A DNA stretch of 39,044 nucleotides from Albidovulum sp. GTDB taxonomy: Bacteria; Pseudomonadota; Alphaproteobacteria; Rhodobacterales; Rhodobacteraceae. The stretch is from assembly GCA_030837785.1 (NCBI GenBank), contig JAUQYA010000017.1, forward strand, positions 1-39,044. The letters run 5' to 3'. Numbering within the stretch: the stretch's first letter is position 1; each line of letters begins with the position of its first letter. Made by a program: the position numbers and the translations under genes. Under the pieces are notes generated by a model. It searched no databases. It saw only the letters and a list, made by a program, of their open reading frames with translations, and was not told where the DNA came from. Shown here one piece after another: positions 23,759 through 32,233 of this stretch.

Positions 23759-25135
23759 ATGAAAGTCATCATCTGCGGCGCGGGGCAGGTCGGCTGGCAG
23801 ATCGCCCGTCACCTCGCGGGCGAGAAGAACGACGTCACCATCGTCGACAACAACGCCGACCTGGTGCGTCGCGCGACCGAGACGCTGGACGTGCAGGGCG
23901 TGGCGGGCTTCGCCTCCTACCCGGACGTGCTGGAGCGCGCGGGCGCGCGCGACGCCGACATGATCGTGGCGGCGACCCATTCGGACGAGGTGAACATGGT
24001 CACCTGCCAGGTGGCCCATTCTATCTTCGGCATCACCCGCAAGATCGCCCGGCTGCGCGCCCGGTCCTACATGGACGCGATCTATTCCGACCTCTACCGC
24101 CGCGACCACCTGCCGATCGACGTGGTGATCAGCCCCGAACGCGAGGTGGCCGAGGCGGCGCTGCAACGGCTCGCCGCGCCCTCGACCTTCGACACCGAAA
24201 GCTTCATGAACGGCCGGGCGCAGCTTCTCGGCATCTCGCTCGACGACGACTGCCCGGTGCTCAACACGCCGCTCAGGCAGCTCACCGACCTGTTCTCGAC
24301 GCTCAGGGCCATCGTCGTCGGCATAAGGCGCGAGGGGCGGCTCTTTGCGCCCGAGCCCAACGACCAGCTTTTCGCCGGCGACCAGGTCTATGTCTTCACC
24401 CATGTCGAGGACGTCAACCGCACGCTCGACATCTTCGGCAAGGCGACCAAGAAGCAGGAGCGGATCGTCATCATCGGCGGCGGCAACGTCGGCCTTGCCG
24501 TGGCCCAGGCGCTCGAGGCGCGGACCGACCGGATCCGCGCCAAGATCATCGAGAAGAACCGCCTGCAGGCGGAGCGGGCGGCCGATTCGCTTCAGCGCAC
24601 CATCGTGCTCAACGGCGACGGGATGAGCGCCGAGCTGCTGGCCGAGGCGAACATCGACCGGACCGATGCCGTTCTCGTCGTCACCGACGACGACAAGACC
24701 AACATCCTCGCGGCGGTCCGCGCCAAGCAGGCCGGCTGCCGGATGGCGATCGCGCTGGTCAACGACCCGACGCTGGTGCCGCTGATGGGGGCCTTGGACA
24801 TCGACGCCTACATCAACCCGCGCGCCACCACGGTGTCGTCGATCCTGCGCCACATCCGCCACGGACGGGTGCGGGCGATCTATTCCATCGGCGATGCCGA
24901 GGCCGAGGTGATCGAGGCGCAGGTGCTTTCGACCTCGCCCATCGCCGGGCGGCTGGTGCGCGAGATCGAGTTCCCCGAGGGCGTGCTGATGGGGGCGCTG
25001 ATGAAGGGCGAGAAGGTGGTGAAGCCCACCGGCGACACCCGGGTGGACGAGGGCGACGTGATCGCGCTCTTCTGCATGTCCGGCGACGTGCCCGAGGTCG
25101 AGCGGCTCCTCCAGGTCTCGATCGACTTCTTCTGA
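23759..25135 (+). CDS. trkA: Trk potassium uptake peripheral protein TrkA
   Basis: A 458-residue cytoplasmic regulator of the Trk K+ channel, binding NAD(H) and ATP. It has two RCK halves: residues 1-220 begin MKVIICGAGQVGWQIARHL and residues 230-458 begin with IVIIGGGNVGLAVAQALE. Each half has a Rossmann GxGxxG motif and a TrkA_C region (for example RQLTDLFSTLRAIVVGIRREG and REIEFPEGVLMGALMKG). The length is the same as E. coli TrkA. It lies three bases before trkH, so the two are cotranscribed and form one transporter. Confidence 0.97.
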   Translation: MKVIICGAGQVGWQIARHLAGEKNDVTIVDNNADLVRRATETLDVQGVAGFASYPDVLERAGARDADMIVAATHSDEVNMVTCQVAHSIFGITRKIARLRARSYMDAIYSDLYRRDHLPIDVVISPEREVAEAALQRLAAPSTFDTESFMNGRAQLLGISLDDDCPVLNTPLRQLTDLFSTLRAIVVGIRREGRLFAPEPNDQLFAGDQVYVFTHVEDVNRTLDIFGKATKKQERIVIIGGGNVGLAVAQALEARTDRIRAKIIEKNRLQAERAADSLQRTIVLNGDGMSAELLAEANIDRTDAVLVVTDDDKTNILAAVRAKQAGCRMAIALVNDPTLVPLMGALDIDAYINPRATTVSSILRHIRHGRVRAIYSIGDAEAEVIEAQVLSTSPIAGRLVREIEFPEGVLMGALMKGEKVVKPTGDTRVDEGDVIALFCMSGDVPEVERLLQVSIDFF

Positions 25136-25138
25136 CCC

Positions 25139-26653
25139 ATGCGGCGCATTTCCGATCTTCCGTTCATCGTCATCCTGATGGGGATCGGGGCGATCGCGAT
25201 GTATCTGCCCGCGGCACATGGCTTTGCCGCCCGCGACTACGACGTGTCGCGCGCCTTCTTCTATTCGGGCACGATCTGCCTGATGCTGACGGTGCTTCTG
25301 GGCATCGCCACCGCCGCCAACCGCGGCGGAAATCCTGCCCGCAACCAGCTTCTGACGCTTCTGGCCACGTTCACCGCGCTGCCGCTGATGCTGGCGCTGC
25401 CCTTCTCCGAAGCGGTGCCGTCCACCACCTTCTACAGCGCCTGGTGGGAAATGGTCTCCTCGCTTACCTCCACCGGCGCCTCGCTGTTCGAGCCCGACCG
25501 GCTGCCCGCCTCGGTCCATCTCTGGCGCGCGCTGGTGGGCTGGATGGGGGGCTTCTTCGTGCTCGTCACCGCCGCTGCCATCCTCGCGCCGATAAACCTC
25601 GGCGGGTTTGAGGTGCTGAGCGGCGCGCCGGCCGGGCAGGGGGCGGTGTTCTCCGGGCAAGCCGCGCGCGTGGCGGGCCCGGCCGAACGTATCCGCCGCC
25701 ACACGCTGACGCTGTTGCCGGCCTACGCCGGGCTCACGCTCGCTCTCTGGGTCGGGCTCATCCTTGGCGGCGACGGGGCCCTGACCGCCGCCTGCCACGC
25801 GATGTCGACGCTGTCGACCTCCGGCATCTCGCCGAAGGGCGGGCTTGCCGGGAACGGCGCGGGGCTCTGGGGCGAGGTCACGATCTTCGTGTTCCTGATC
25901 TTCGGCCTGTCCCGCAGGCTCTACCCCTCGGGTCGGACGGTTCGCGACGCCCGCAGCCTGAAGAGCGACCCCGAATTGCGGATGGCGCTTCTGATCGTCA
26001 CCGTGGTGCCGGCGCTTCTGTTCCTGCGCCACTGGATCGGCGCGCTCGAGGTCGACGAGGTGAAGGACACCGGCGCGGCGCTGCGCGCGCTCTGGGGAAC
26101 GGTCTTCACGGTGCTGTCGTTCCTGACGACGACGGGCTTTGAATCCGCCGCCTGGGCCGAGGCGCGCGACTGGTCGGGCCTTGCCTCGCCCGGCCTCATC
26201 CTCGCCGGGCTCGCGGTGATCGGCGGCGGCGTGGCGACGACCGCGGGCGGGGTGAAGCTCTTGCGGGTCTATGCGCTTTTCCGTCATGGCGAACGCGAGA
26301 TCGAACGGCTGATCCATCCGGCCTCGCTCGGCGGCGGCGGCCCCGAGGCGCGGCGCCTGCGCCGCCAGGGCGCGCAGATGGCCTGGATCTTCTTCATGCT
26401 CTTCGCGCTCTCGATCGCGGTCGTCATGCTGGCGCTCGCGCTCTGCGGGCTCGATTTCGTGGCATCGACCTCCTTCGCGGTGGCGGCGCTGTCGACCACC
26501 GGCCACCTGACCGCGCTCGCGGCCGAGGCGCCGCTGCCGTGGTCCGAACTCGACGACGCGGCGCGCGCGATCACGGCGGGCGCGATGGTGCTCGGCCGGC
26601 TCGAGACGCTCGCCATCATCGCGCTGCTCAATCCCGACTTCTGGCGGGTTTAG
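25139..26653 (+). CDS. trkH: Trk potassium uptake channel TrkH
   Basis: A 504-residue inner-membrane protein, the pore of the Trk system. It is hydrophobic throughout with about ten helices and four pore-loop repeats: SSLTSTGASLF, STLSTSGISPK, SFLTTTGFES and AALSTTGHLT, the Gly in each lining the K+ filter. The start MRRISDLPFIVILMGIGAIAMYLPA matches the family. It follows trkA by three bases; hfq follows after 155 bp with its own AT-rich promoter region. Confidence 0.96.
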   Translation: MRRISDLPFIVILMGIGAIAMYLPAAHGFAARDYDVSRAFFYSGTICLMLTVLLGIATAANRGGNPARNQLLTLLATFTALPLMLALPFSEAVPSTTFYSAWWEMVSSLTSTGASLFEPDRLPASVHLWRALVGWMGGFFVLVTAAAILAPINLGGFEVLSGAPAGQGAVFSGQAARVAGPAERIRRHTLTLLPAYAGLTLALWVGLILGGDGALTAACHAMSTLSTSGISPKGGLAGNGAGLWGEVTIFVFLIFGLSRRLYPSGRTVRDARSLKSDPELRMALLIVTVVPALLFLRHWIGALEVDEVKDTGAALRALWGTVFTVLSFLTTTGFESAAWAEARDWSGLASPGLILAGLAVIGGGVATTAGGVKLLRVYALFRHGEREIERLIHPASLGGGGPEARRLRRQGAQMAWIFFMLFALSIAVVMLALALCGLDFVASTSFAVAALSTTGHLTALAAEAPLPWSELDDAARAITAGAMVLGRLETLAIIALLNPDFWRV

Positions 26654-26808
26654 GCACATCCCGCCGGCGGTCGCGACCCGCGCTCAAATTGGGGGTGGAA
26701 AGTCCCGAAATCTTACGCATACTTGCCACAAGTCCCCGGTGCAGCGCCGAGGGGCGGGATACCGCGCGAACCATAAAACCAACTAGAAAATGCAAGGCGA
26801 CGATAATC

Positions 26809-27042
26809 ATGGCTGCCGACAAACAGAATTTGCAGGATGCCTTTCTCAATCACGTCCGCAAGGCCAAGATTCCGGTCACGATCTTCCTGATCAACGGGGT
26901 CAAGCTTCAGGGGGTGATCACCTGGTTTGACAACTTCTGCGTGCTCCTGCGCCGCGACGGCCAGTCGCAGCTCGTCTACAAACACGCGATCTCGACGATC
27001 ATGCCGGGTCAGCCGATCTCGCTTTACGAGGGCGAAGACTGA
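26809..27042 (+). CDS. hfq: RNA chaperone Hfq
   Basis: A 77-residue hexameric Sm-like protein that mediates sRNA-mRNA pairing. The sequence begins MAADKQNLQDAFLNHVRKAK, with Sm1 (PVTIFLINGVKLQGVITWFDNFCVLLRRD) and Sm2 (QLVYKHAISTIMP) intact; YKHAIS is the usual proximal-face motif. The C-terminus is short, as in alphaproteobacteria. The upstream 155 bp is AT-rich near the start (AACCATAAAACCAACTAG) and likely contains the promoter. The stop overlaps the beginning of the hflX frame, as in many proteobacterial hfq-hflX pairs. Confidence 0.97.
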   Translation: MAADKQNLQDAFLNHVRKAKIPVTIFLINGVKLQGVITWFDNFCVLLRRDGQSQLVYKHAISTIMPGQPISLYEGED

Positions 27043-27149
27043 CCCGGGACCGCCCCGCCACGGACGGCCCGACCCGGGCCTATGTCCTCCATCCCGACCT
27101 GCGCTCGGGCCGCCCGGCGCGGCTGCCCGAAAATGCGCTTGCGGAAGCC

Positions 27150-28322
27150 GTGGCGCTGGCCGCCGCGCTGCCGGACCTGGATGTCGCGGGGGCCGAGGTG
27201 GTGCGCGTCGCCACCGTCCATGCCGGCATGCTGTTCGGCTCCGGCAAGATCGCCGAGCTGAAGGCGCGCTTCGATGAGGCCGGGGTCGGGCTGGTGCTGG
27301 TCGACGGGCCGGTCAGCCCGGTGCAGCAGCGCAACCTCGAGAAGGAATGGGGCGTCAAGCTGCTCGACCGGACCGGGCTGATCCTGGAAATCTTCGCCGA
27401 CCGGGCGCGCACGCGCGAGGGCGTGCTGCAGGTGGAGCTTGCCGCGCTTTCCTACCAGCGCACCCGGCTGGTGCGCGCCTGGACCCACCTCGAACGGCAG
27501 CGCGGCGGCTTCGGCTTCGTTGGCGGCCCCGGCGAGACCCAGATCGAGGCCGACCGGCGCGCGATCGACGACGAAGTCCTGAAGCTTCGCCGCCAGTTGG
27601 CCAAGGTGGTCAGGACCCGCGCCCTGCACCGCGCCGCGCGGCGCAAGGTGCCGTTCCCGATCGTGGCACTCGTCGGCTACACCAACGCCGGCAAGTCGAC
27701 GCTCTTCAACCGGATGACCGGGGCGGAGGTTCTGGCCAAGGACATGCTCTTCGCGACGCTCGACCCGACGATGCGGGGCGTGGTGCTGCCGTCGGGGCAG
27801 AAGGTGATCCTCTCGGACACGGTGGGCTTCATCTCCGACCTGCCGACGCAACTGGTCGCGGCGTTCCGCGCCACGCTGGAGGAGGTGCTGGAGGCCGACC
27901 TGATCCTGCATGTCCGCGACATCGCCCACCCCGAGACCGAAGAGCAGGCGGCCGATGTGCGCGCGATCCTCGAAAGCCTCGGCGTGGCCGCGGAGGTTCC
28001 CGTCTTCGAGGTCTGGAACAAGATCGACCTTCTTCCCGAGGAGGCCCGCGCGGCGCTTCTGGTGCAGGACGCGCGCAGCCCCGGCATCCACGCCGTCTCG
28101 GCGCGGACCGGAGAGGGGTTCGCCCCCCTTCTCGACGCGATCGAGGAAAGGCTCGGCTCTGCGCGGTTTCCGGCCGAGTTGACGCTGCCCTTCAGCGACG
28201 GCCGCCGCCGGGCCTGGCTTTACGAGAACGGCGTGGTGACGGGCGAGGAGGACGCCGAGGACGGCCACCGGCTCCGGCTGCTCTGGACCGCGCGGCAGAA
28301 GGCGGCGTTCGAGGTGCTTTAA
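27150..28322 (+). CDS. hflX: Ribosome-associated GTPase HflX
   Basis: A GTPase that splits stalled ribosomes. The N-terminal ribosome-binding domain has GMLFGSGKIAELKARFDEAG and QVELAALSYQRTRLVRAWTHLERQRGG with FGFVGGPGETQIEADRR. The G domain has GYTNAGKST (about residue 175), FATLDPT, DTVGFISDLP and NKIDL. The first ordinary start codon is this GTG, giving 390 residues. However the frame is open upstream, and TRAYVLHPDLRSGRPARL before the GTG looks like the genuine N-terminus of HflX. The only candidate start there is a CTG at 27039, which overlaps the hfq stop. So the true start may be non-standard. It converges with dsbB; the stop codons share TTAA. Confidence 0.93.
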   Translation: MALAAALPDLDVAGAEVVRVATVHAGMLFGSGKIAELKARFDEAGVGLVLVDGPVSPVQQRNLEKEWGVKLLDRTGLILEIFADRARTREGVLQVELAALSYQRTRLVRAWTHLERQRGGFGFVGGPGETQIEADRRAIDDEVLKLRRQLAKVVRTRALHRAARRKVPFPIVALVGYTNAGKSTLFNRMTGAEVLAKDMLFATLDPTMRGVVLPSGQKVILSDTVGFISDLPTQLVAAFRATLEEVLEADLILHVRDIAHPETEEQAADVRAILESLGVAAEVPVFEVWNKIDLLPEEARAALLVQDARSPGIHAVSARTGEGFAPLLDAIEERLGSARFPAELTLPFSDGRRRAWLYENGVVTGEEDAEDGHRLRLLWTARQKAAFEVL

Positions 28323-28777
28323 CGGCGCCGGGCGGCGGCGATCCAGACCGCCATCAGCGCGAAGGACAGGACCGCGTTCCACGAGGCCATCGACAGGCCG
28401 AAGAGGCTCCAGGCCACCTCGTCGCAGCGGACCAGGGGGGCGGCCATGATCTGGCCCAGCAGATCCTCGGCCGACCCGCCCAGACCACCGCCCGAGGTGC
28501 AGGATGTCGGGCCCAGCCACCACTTCTGCTCCACCCCGGTGTGATAGACGCCGAGCACCCCGGCCGCCGCCGCGGCAAGCGCGCCGGCCCAGGGCAGCAC
28601 CCGCCAGGGCAGGCAAAGCGCCACAAGGCCGATCGCCACCGCCGCCCAGTGCGGCCCGCGCTGCCAGAGGCAGAGCTTGCAGGGCGCGTAGCCCATCGCC
28701 TGGAAGATGTGCGCGCCGGCGAGAAGCGCGGCGGAGCCAAGGGCGGCCAGAAGGATCAGCTTGCGCGCCGGGGTCAT
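28319..28777 (-). CDS. dsbB: Disulfide bond formation protein DsbB
   Basis: A 152-residue inner-membrane oxidoreductase that passes electrons from DsbA to quinone. Four hydrophobic helices are seen. The first periplasmic pair is CKLC (residues 33-36, context YAPCKLCLWQR), the second pair is C93 (GPTSCTSGG) and C118 (LVRCDEVAW). The start overlaps the YqaA-type gene stop by four bases, indicating cotranscription. No dsbA gene is nearby, so its partner must be elsewhere. Its stop shares four bases with the hflX stop. Confidence 0.92.
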   Translation of the reverse strand: MTPARKLILLAALGSAALLAGAHIFQAMGYAPCKLCLWQRGPHWAAVAIGLVALCLPWRVLPWAGALAAAAAGVLGVYHTGVEQKWWLGPTSCTSGGGLGGSAEDLLGQIMAAPLVRCDEVAWSLFGLSMASWNAVLSFALMAVWIAAARRR

Positions 28778-29367
28778 GCGTGTGCCTTCAGGAAATACCA
28801 CAGGACAAGGGCAAGCAGCACCACCCCGCCCGCGATCCAGCTGAGGCGCTTCTCGATGAAGGCGAGGATCGCCACGCCGTAGCGCTGCAAGAGCCAGCCC
28901 AATCCGTAGAAGCGGGCGCCCCGCGCGACGATGGCCGACAGGATGAAGACCCACAGGTTGAAACCGACGACGCCCGACAGGATCGTCACCACCTTCATCG
29001 GCGGCAGATGCGCGAGCCCCGAGGTCACCAGCAGCAGCAGGATGATCCAGACATCGGCGCGGACCTCGGCGCGCAGCGCCTCGAAGGCGTGGAGCTTGCC
29101 GTAGAACTCCAGGAGCGGCCGGGCGATCAGGTCGAAGGCATAAAAGCCGAGAAACCAGCCGAAGATGCCGCCGAAAACCGAGGTGACGGTGGCGAGGAAC
29201 GCGTAGGACATCGCCCGTTCGGGCCGTGCGGCACACATCGGGATGAAGAGCACATCGGCGGGAATCGGGAAGACCGAGCTTTCGACGAAGGAAACGGTGC
29301 CGAGCGCGGCCGGCGCGTGACGCGAGCGCGCCCAGGACAGTGTCCAGTGATAGAGTCTGCGGAACAT
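28774..29367 (-). CDS. YqaA/DedA-related SNARE-associated membrane protein
   Basis: A 197-residue inner-membrane protein of the YqaA branch of the DedA/VTT superfamily. It opens with MFRRLYHWTLSWARS and carries the family segment FVESSVFPIPADVLFIPM, then GGIFGWFLGFYAFD, and several hydrophobic helices. DedA-type proteins are thought to move lipids or support membrane potential; substrate is not known for this member. The ATG at 29367 is preferred because it gives the usual N-terminus; a further ATG at 29406 would add 13 polar residues. It is cotranscribed with dsbB (ATGA overlap) and divergent from the metallopeptidase gene. Confidence 0.87.
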   Translation of the reverse strand: MFRRLYHWTLSWARSRHAPAALGTVSFVESSVFPIPADVLFIPMCAARPERAMSYAFLATVTSVFGGIFGWFLGFYAFDLIARPLLEFYGKLHAFEALRAEVRADVWIILLLLVTSGLAHLPPMKVVTILSGVVGFNLWVFILSAIVARGARFYGLGWLLQRYGVAILAFIEKRLSWIAGGVVLLALVLWYFLKAHA

Positions 29368-29538
29368 GGCCTTCGTGCGCGCTTCCCGCGCCGGAAGCGG
29401 CGCCACGCCCTTAGGCCACGCGCCCGCACCGGCGTCAAGCGCTCGGACCTTCCGGCGCGGAAGCGAACCGGCTAGTGTGGAGCCTGTCGTGACGATCGGC
29501 AGTCATCGGCGGGTGACATGGGTGAGGAGGTGGCGGCG

Positions 29539-30393
29539 ATGAAATGGCAGGGACGGCGCGGCAGCGACAACATCGAGGATCGCCGGCGGATGGGGATGGG
29601 GGGCGCGGGCGGGCTCGGCCTCGGCGGGGTCGTCCTCGTGCTCCTGGTGGGCTACTTCTTCGGCATCGACGTGACGCCGCTTCTGAACGGCTCGGGGCTG
29701 ACCGGCGGTGGCGCGATCCAGAGCGACGTGGCGCTGACCGAGGCCGACCAGCGCGCGGCGGAGTTCGTCTCGGTCACGCTCGCCGACACCGAGGAGGTGT
29801 GGGGCCAGATCTTCCGCGACGAACTGGGCGCCACCTACACGCCAGCGACGCTCGTGCTCTTCAAGCAGGTCACGCAGTCGCCCTGCGGTGATGCCTCGGG
29901 CGCCACCGGGCCATTCTACTGCCCGCTCGACAAGAAGGTCTATCTCGACACCGATTTCTTCACGACCCTCTCCCAGCGGCTGGGCGCGGGGGGCGATTTC
30001 GCCGCGGCCTATGTCGTCGCCCATGAGGTTGCCCATCACGTCCAGGACGAGCTCGGGATTCTCGGCAAGACGACGGCGCTGCGCCAGCGGTCGTCCGAGG
30101 CGCAGGCGAACGCGATCTCGGTCAGGGTCGAGTTGCAGGCCGATTGCCTGTCCGGGCTCTGGGCGCGCCATGCCCAGGAAACGCTGGGCACGCTTGAACG
30201 GGGCGACATCGCCGAGGCGATGAACGCCGCCCAGCAGATCGGCGACGACACGCTGATGCGCAACGCCGGACGGCGGCCGATGCCCGACAGCTTCACCCAC
30301 GGCACCTCGGAACAGCGGCAGCGCTGGTTCGCCACCGGATTCGAGGGCGGCAGCATCCAGGCCTGCGACACGTTTTCCTCCGCGGACATCTGA
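29539..30393 (+). CDS. YpfJ-type neutral zinc metallopeptidase
   Basis: A 284-residue protein of the YpfJ/PF04228 family. It opens with MKWQGRRGSDNIEDRR, then has a Gly-rich segment and one transmembrane helix (VVLVLLVGYFFGI, about residues 30-45). The rest should be periplasmic. The zincin motif is VAHEVAHHVQ, and the expected extra residues follow in SEAQANAISVRVELQADCLSGLW, where the E and D complete the active site. The start is chosen because AGGAGG lies eight bases before ATG 29539, whereas ATG 29518 has no such site. Substrates of the family are unknown. It is followed by tRNA-Leu. Confidence 0.9.
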   Translation: MKWQGRRGSDNIEDRRRMGMGGAGGLGLGGVVLVLLVGYFFGIDVTPLLNGSGLTGGGAIQSDVALTEADQRAAEFVSVTLADTEEVWGQIFRDELGATYTPATLVLFKQVTQSPCGDASGATGPFYCPLDKKVYLDTDFFTTLSQRLGAGGDFAAAYVVAHEVAHHVQDELGILGKTTALRQRSSEAQANAISVRVELQADCLSGLWARHAQETLGTLERGDIAEAMNAAQQIGDDTLMRNAGRRPMPDSFTHGTSEQRQRWFATGFEGGSIQACDTFSSADI

Positions 30394-30461
30394 GGCCGCG
30401 CCCGTCACGGCCGTCACGGCCCTTGTGCCGGACCCCGCGCGGCGATAGACGGGGGGCCGGG

Positions 30462-30545
30462 GCCCGAGTGGCGGAACGGTAGACGCAGCGGATTCAAAAT
30501 CCGTCGCCGCAAGGCATGCGAGTTCGAGTCTCGCCTCGGGCACCA
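30462..30545 (+). tRNA. tRNA-Leu (anticodon CAA)
   Basis: An 84-base cloverleaf. The acceptor stem is GCCCGAG at the 5' end and CTCGGGC at the 3' end, followed by discriminator A and an encoded CCA. The anticodon stem-loop spans 30488-30504 with loop TTCAAAA, so the anticodon CAA at 30495-30497 reads UUG. A long variable arm (GTCGCCGCAAGGCAT region) and T loop GTTCGAGTC are present, as expected for a class II tRNA. Confidence 0.97.
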
Positions 30546-31437
30546 CCCCCATCCGTGTCGATCCTGCGCAGGGCGAATCGCGCCAGTCGTTTGTGCGGCG
30601 GCGGGCGACAATTGCGGGCCCAGCCGCTGGTTTGGTTTCGCTGGCGGCCAGGGCTGGTAGCGTCGCGCAACGCGTCGTGACGCAGCGTCTGGGCCTTCGG
30701 CATTGTGTCTGACACGGGACGGTCATTTCGTAGCCGCCAGATTTTCCCCGCCATGTCGACAGTAGCGGCCGGACACGGAAACAATCCGTATCCAGTAGCG
30801 CGACTGTTGCGAATCTGGCCGCAACCCCGACGTGACGGCCCGCTGGCACCCGCCGCCCTGCCGCCATTTTCGCTTTGGTCCGGACCGGCCCGGGGGGGTA
30901 ACCTGATCATGCTGAAGGGGGCGGAACGGCTGGCCGGGTAACGGCTTCGGCGGGCGGGACAGGGGTGGTTCCGGCCGGCGGATCAGACCAGGGTCCGGAA
31001 CAGGCTCAGACGATGCGGCGCCCGCGGGCACCGCGCCCCCCGATCTGGTTGTGCGCGCCCCGGCCCCGAAACGGCCGCCGGGGCGCAGGTGATGGTGGGG
31101 GAACTGTGCAATGACGCCCGGGATCGCGATTGATCCGCCCTTTGCGGCGGCGGCGGACGCGTCCGGCATCCCCGGCGCCCCGCGGCCGGCAGGTGCGACG
31201 GCTTTCGGACGCACGCCCGCCGGGCCGCGACGGCTCTGCGCGACCGATCGCCTCTTTTCGACACCCGAAGCCTTCTTCACGGCGGGCGACCGGCCGATGG
31301 CCGCCCGTGCGTGGGACGCTTCGGGCAAGGGCGGCGCCTGCATCGCTCCGACTGGGTCCACGGGGGCGACCCAGGCCGTGGCGACAGGCGCCGCCCTGAC
31401 GACAGCCCCTTCGGCTTTCCAGACATAGAGACCACCC
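30546..31437. other. Long gene-poor gap after tRNA-Leu
   Basis: About 890 bases with no recognisable protein apart from one doubtful open frame at 31111-31428. The section 30650-30800 is relatively less GC-rich than its surroundings and stop codons are common in all frames. A 10-bp hairpin lies at 31055-31086 (GCGCCCCGG / CCGGGGCGC). No integrase, transposase or duplicated tRNA end was found, so it is not demonstrably an integration site. Confidence 0.5.
31111..31428 (+). CDS. Doubtful hypothetical protein upstream of the first Hint gene
   Basis: A 105-residue open frame starting MTPGIAIDPPFAAAADASG, rich in Ala, Gly, Thr and Pro, without signal peptide, helix or known motif. Third positions are fairly GC-rich, so coding is possible, and GGGG lies about ten bases upstream. 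The frame is the same as that of the Hint gene that begins 9 bases after its amber stop. It may be a separate small protein, or a degenerate N-terminal portion of the Hint protein, or chance. I recognise no family. Confidence 0.25.
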   Translation: MTPGIAIDPPFAAAADASGIPGAPRPAGATAFGRTPAGPRRLCATDRLFSTPEAFFTAGDRPMAARAWDASGKGGACIAPTGSTGATQAVATGAALTTAPSAFQT

Positions 31438-32025
31438 GTGCCCTGTTTCACACCCGGAACCGCCATCGCCACACGCACCGGCGAACGCGCCGTCGAGGAC
31501 CTCGGGGTCGGCGACCGCGTCATCACCCGCGACAACGGCATCCAGGAGATCCGCTGGACCGGCAGGCGGGCGCTCGACTACAGCCAGCTTGCCGCGGGCG
31601 CACACCTGCGGCCGGTCCTGATCGCCAGGGGCAGCCTCGGCCCCGGCCTGCCGGAGCGCGACATGCTGGTCAGCCCGAACCACCGCATCCTGGTCCCGAG
31701 CGACCGCACCATGCTGCCGTTCGCCGAGCACGAGGTGCTGGTCGCCGCCAAGCACCTGATCGACAACCGCCTGATCCGGCCGGTCCAGGCGCTCGGCGTG
31801 ACCTATGTCCATTTCATGTGCGACCGCCACGAGGTGGTGCTGGCCGACGGCATCTGGGCCGAGGCGTTCCAGCCGGGGGACTATTCTCTGAACGGCCTCG
31901 GCAATGCCCAGCGAAGCGAGATTCTCGAACTGTTCCCGGAACTTGCCGAGACCACCGGGGCGAAGGCCCAGGGCCCGGCGCGGCGGGCGCCGAAGCGCCC
32001 CGAGGTGTCGCCGCTGCGCCATTGA
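31438..32025 (+). CDS. Hint-domain (Hedgehog/intein, Hint_2 type) protein 1
   Basis: A 195-residue protein that is almost entirely a Hint domain. It opens VPCFTPGTAIATRTGERAVE, with Cys at position 3 as the predicted Hint nucleophile. GVGDRVITRDNGIQEIRWTGRR, MLVSPNHRILV (block B-like His) and HFMCDRHEVVLADGIWAEAF follow, as in the many Rhodobacterales Hint_2 proteins. Those are usually attached to long N-terminal (often calcium-binding) regions; here only two residues precede the Cys. The start is a GTG with weak GAGA spacing, and an in-frame TAG lies 9 bases upstream, so it might be a truncated larger gene. The C-terminus is an Arg/Pro tail. Role not known; the family is thought to self-process. 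Confidence 0.8.
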   Translation: MPCFTPGTAIATRTGERAVEDLGVGDRVITRDNGIQEIRWTGRRALDYSQLAAGAHLRPVLIARGSLGPGLPERDMLVSPNHRILVPSDRTMLPFAEHEVLVAAKHLIDNRLIRPVQALGVTYVHFMCDRHEVVLADGIWAEAFQPGDYSLNGLGNAQRSEILELFPELAETTGAKAQGPARRAPKRPEVSPLRH

Positions 32026-32233
32026 CGGCGGGGCGCGGGAGGCCGCCCGAGGGGGCCGGTTCCGCGTCGGATGTGCACCGCGGGCGCATACAACCTCTGG
32101 CGGGTATCAGGGCAGCGAGACACGGAATGTGGCCCCTTTCGGCCGCGAAAAGGATCAACAAAGTCCCAATTTTCGGCGGCATTGCCGGGTACCAAGGCGA
32201 TCGGGGGCAGGTATTGTGTTCGGAGCGCCGGCG

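Noticed and set aside
23138..26659. Very long minus-strand open frame (over 1100 codons) opposite ntrX, trkA and trkH
   Set aside because: It is a shadow of the real genes in high-GC DNA; the translation is Arg/Gly/His-rich with no domain, and the plus-strand genes are unmistakable.
30705..30941. 78-residue frame after tRNA-Leu
   Set aside because: No ribosome binding site, low-quality amino acid composition, and the local base composition is not coding-like.
30462..31110. tRNA-Leu as an integration site of a genomic island
   Set aside because: No integrase, no repeated tRNA end and no foreign gene in the following sequence; the neighbours are typical chromosomal genes.
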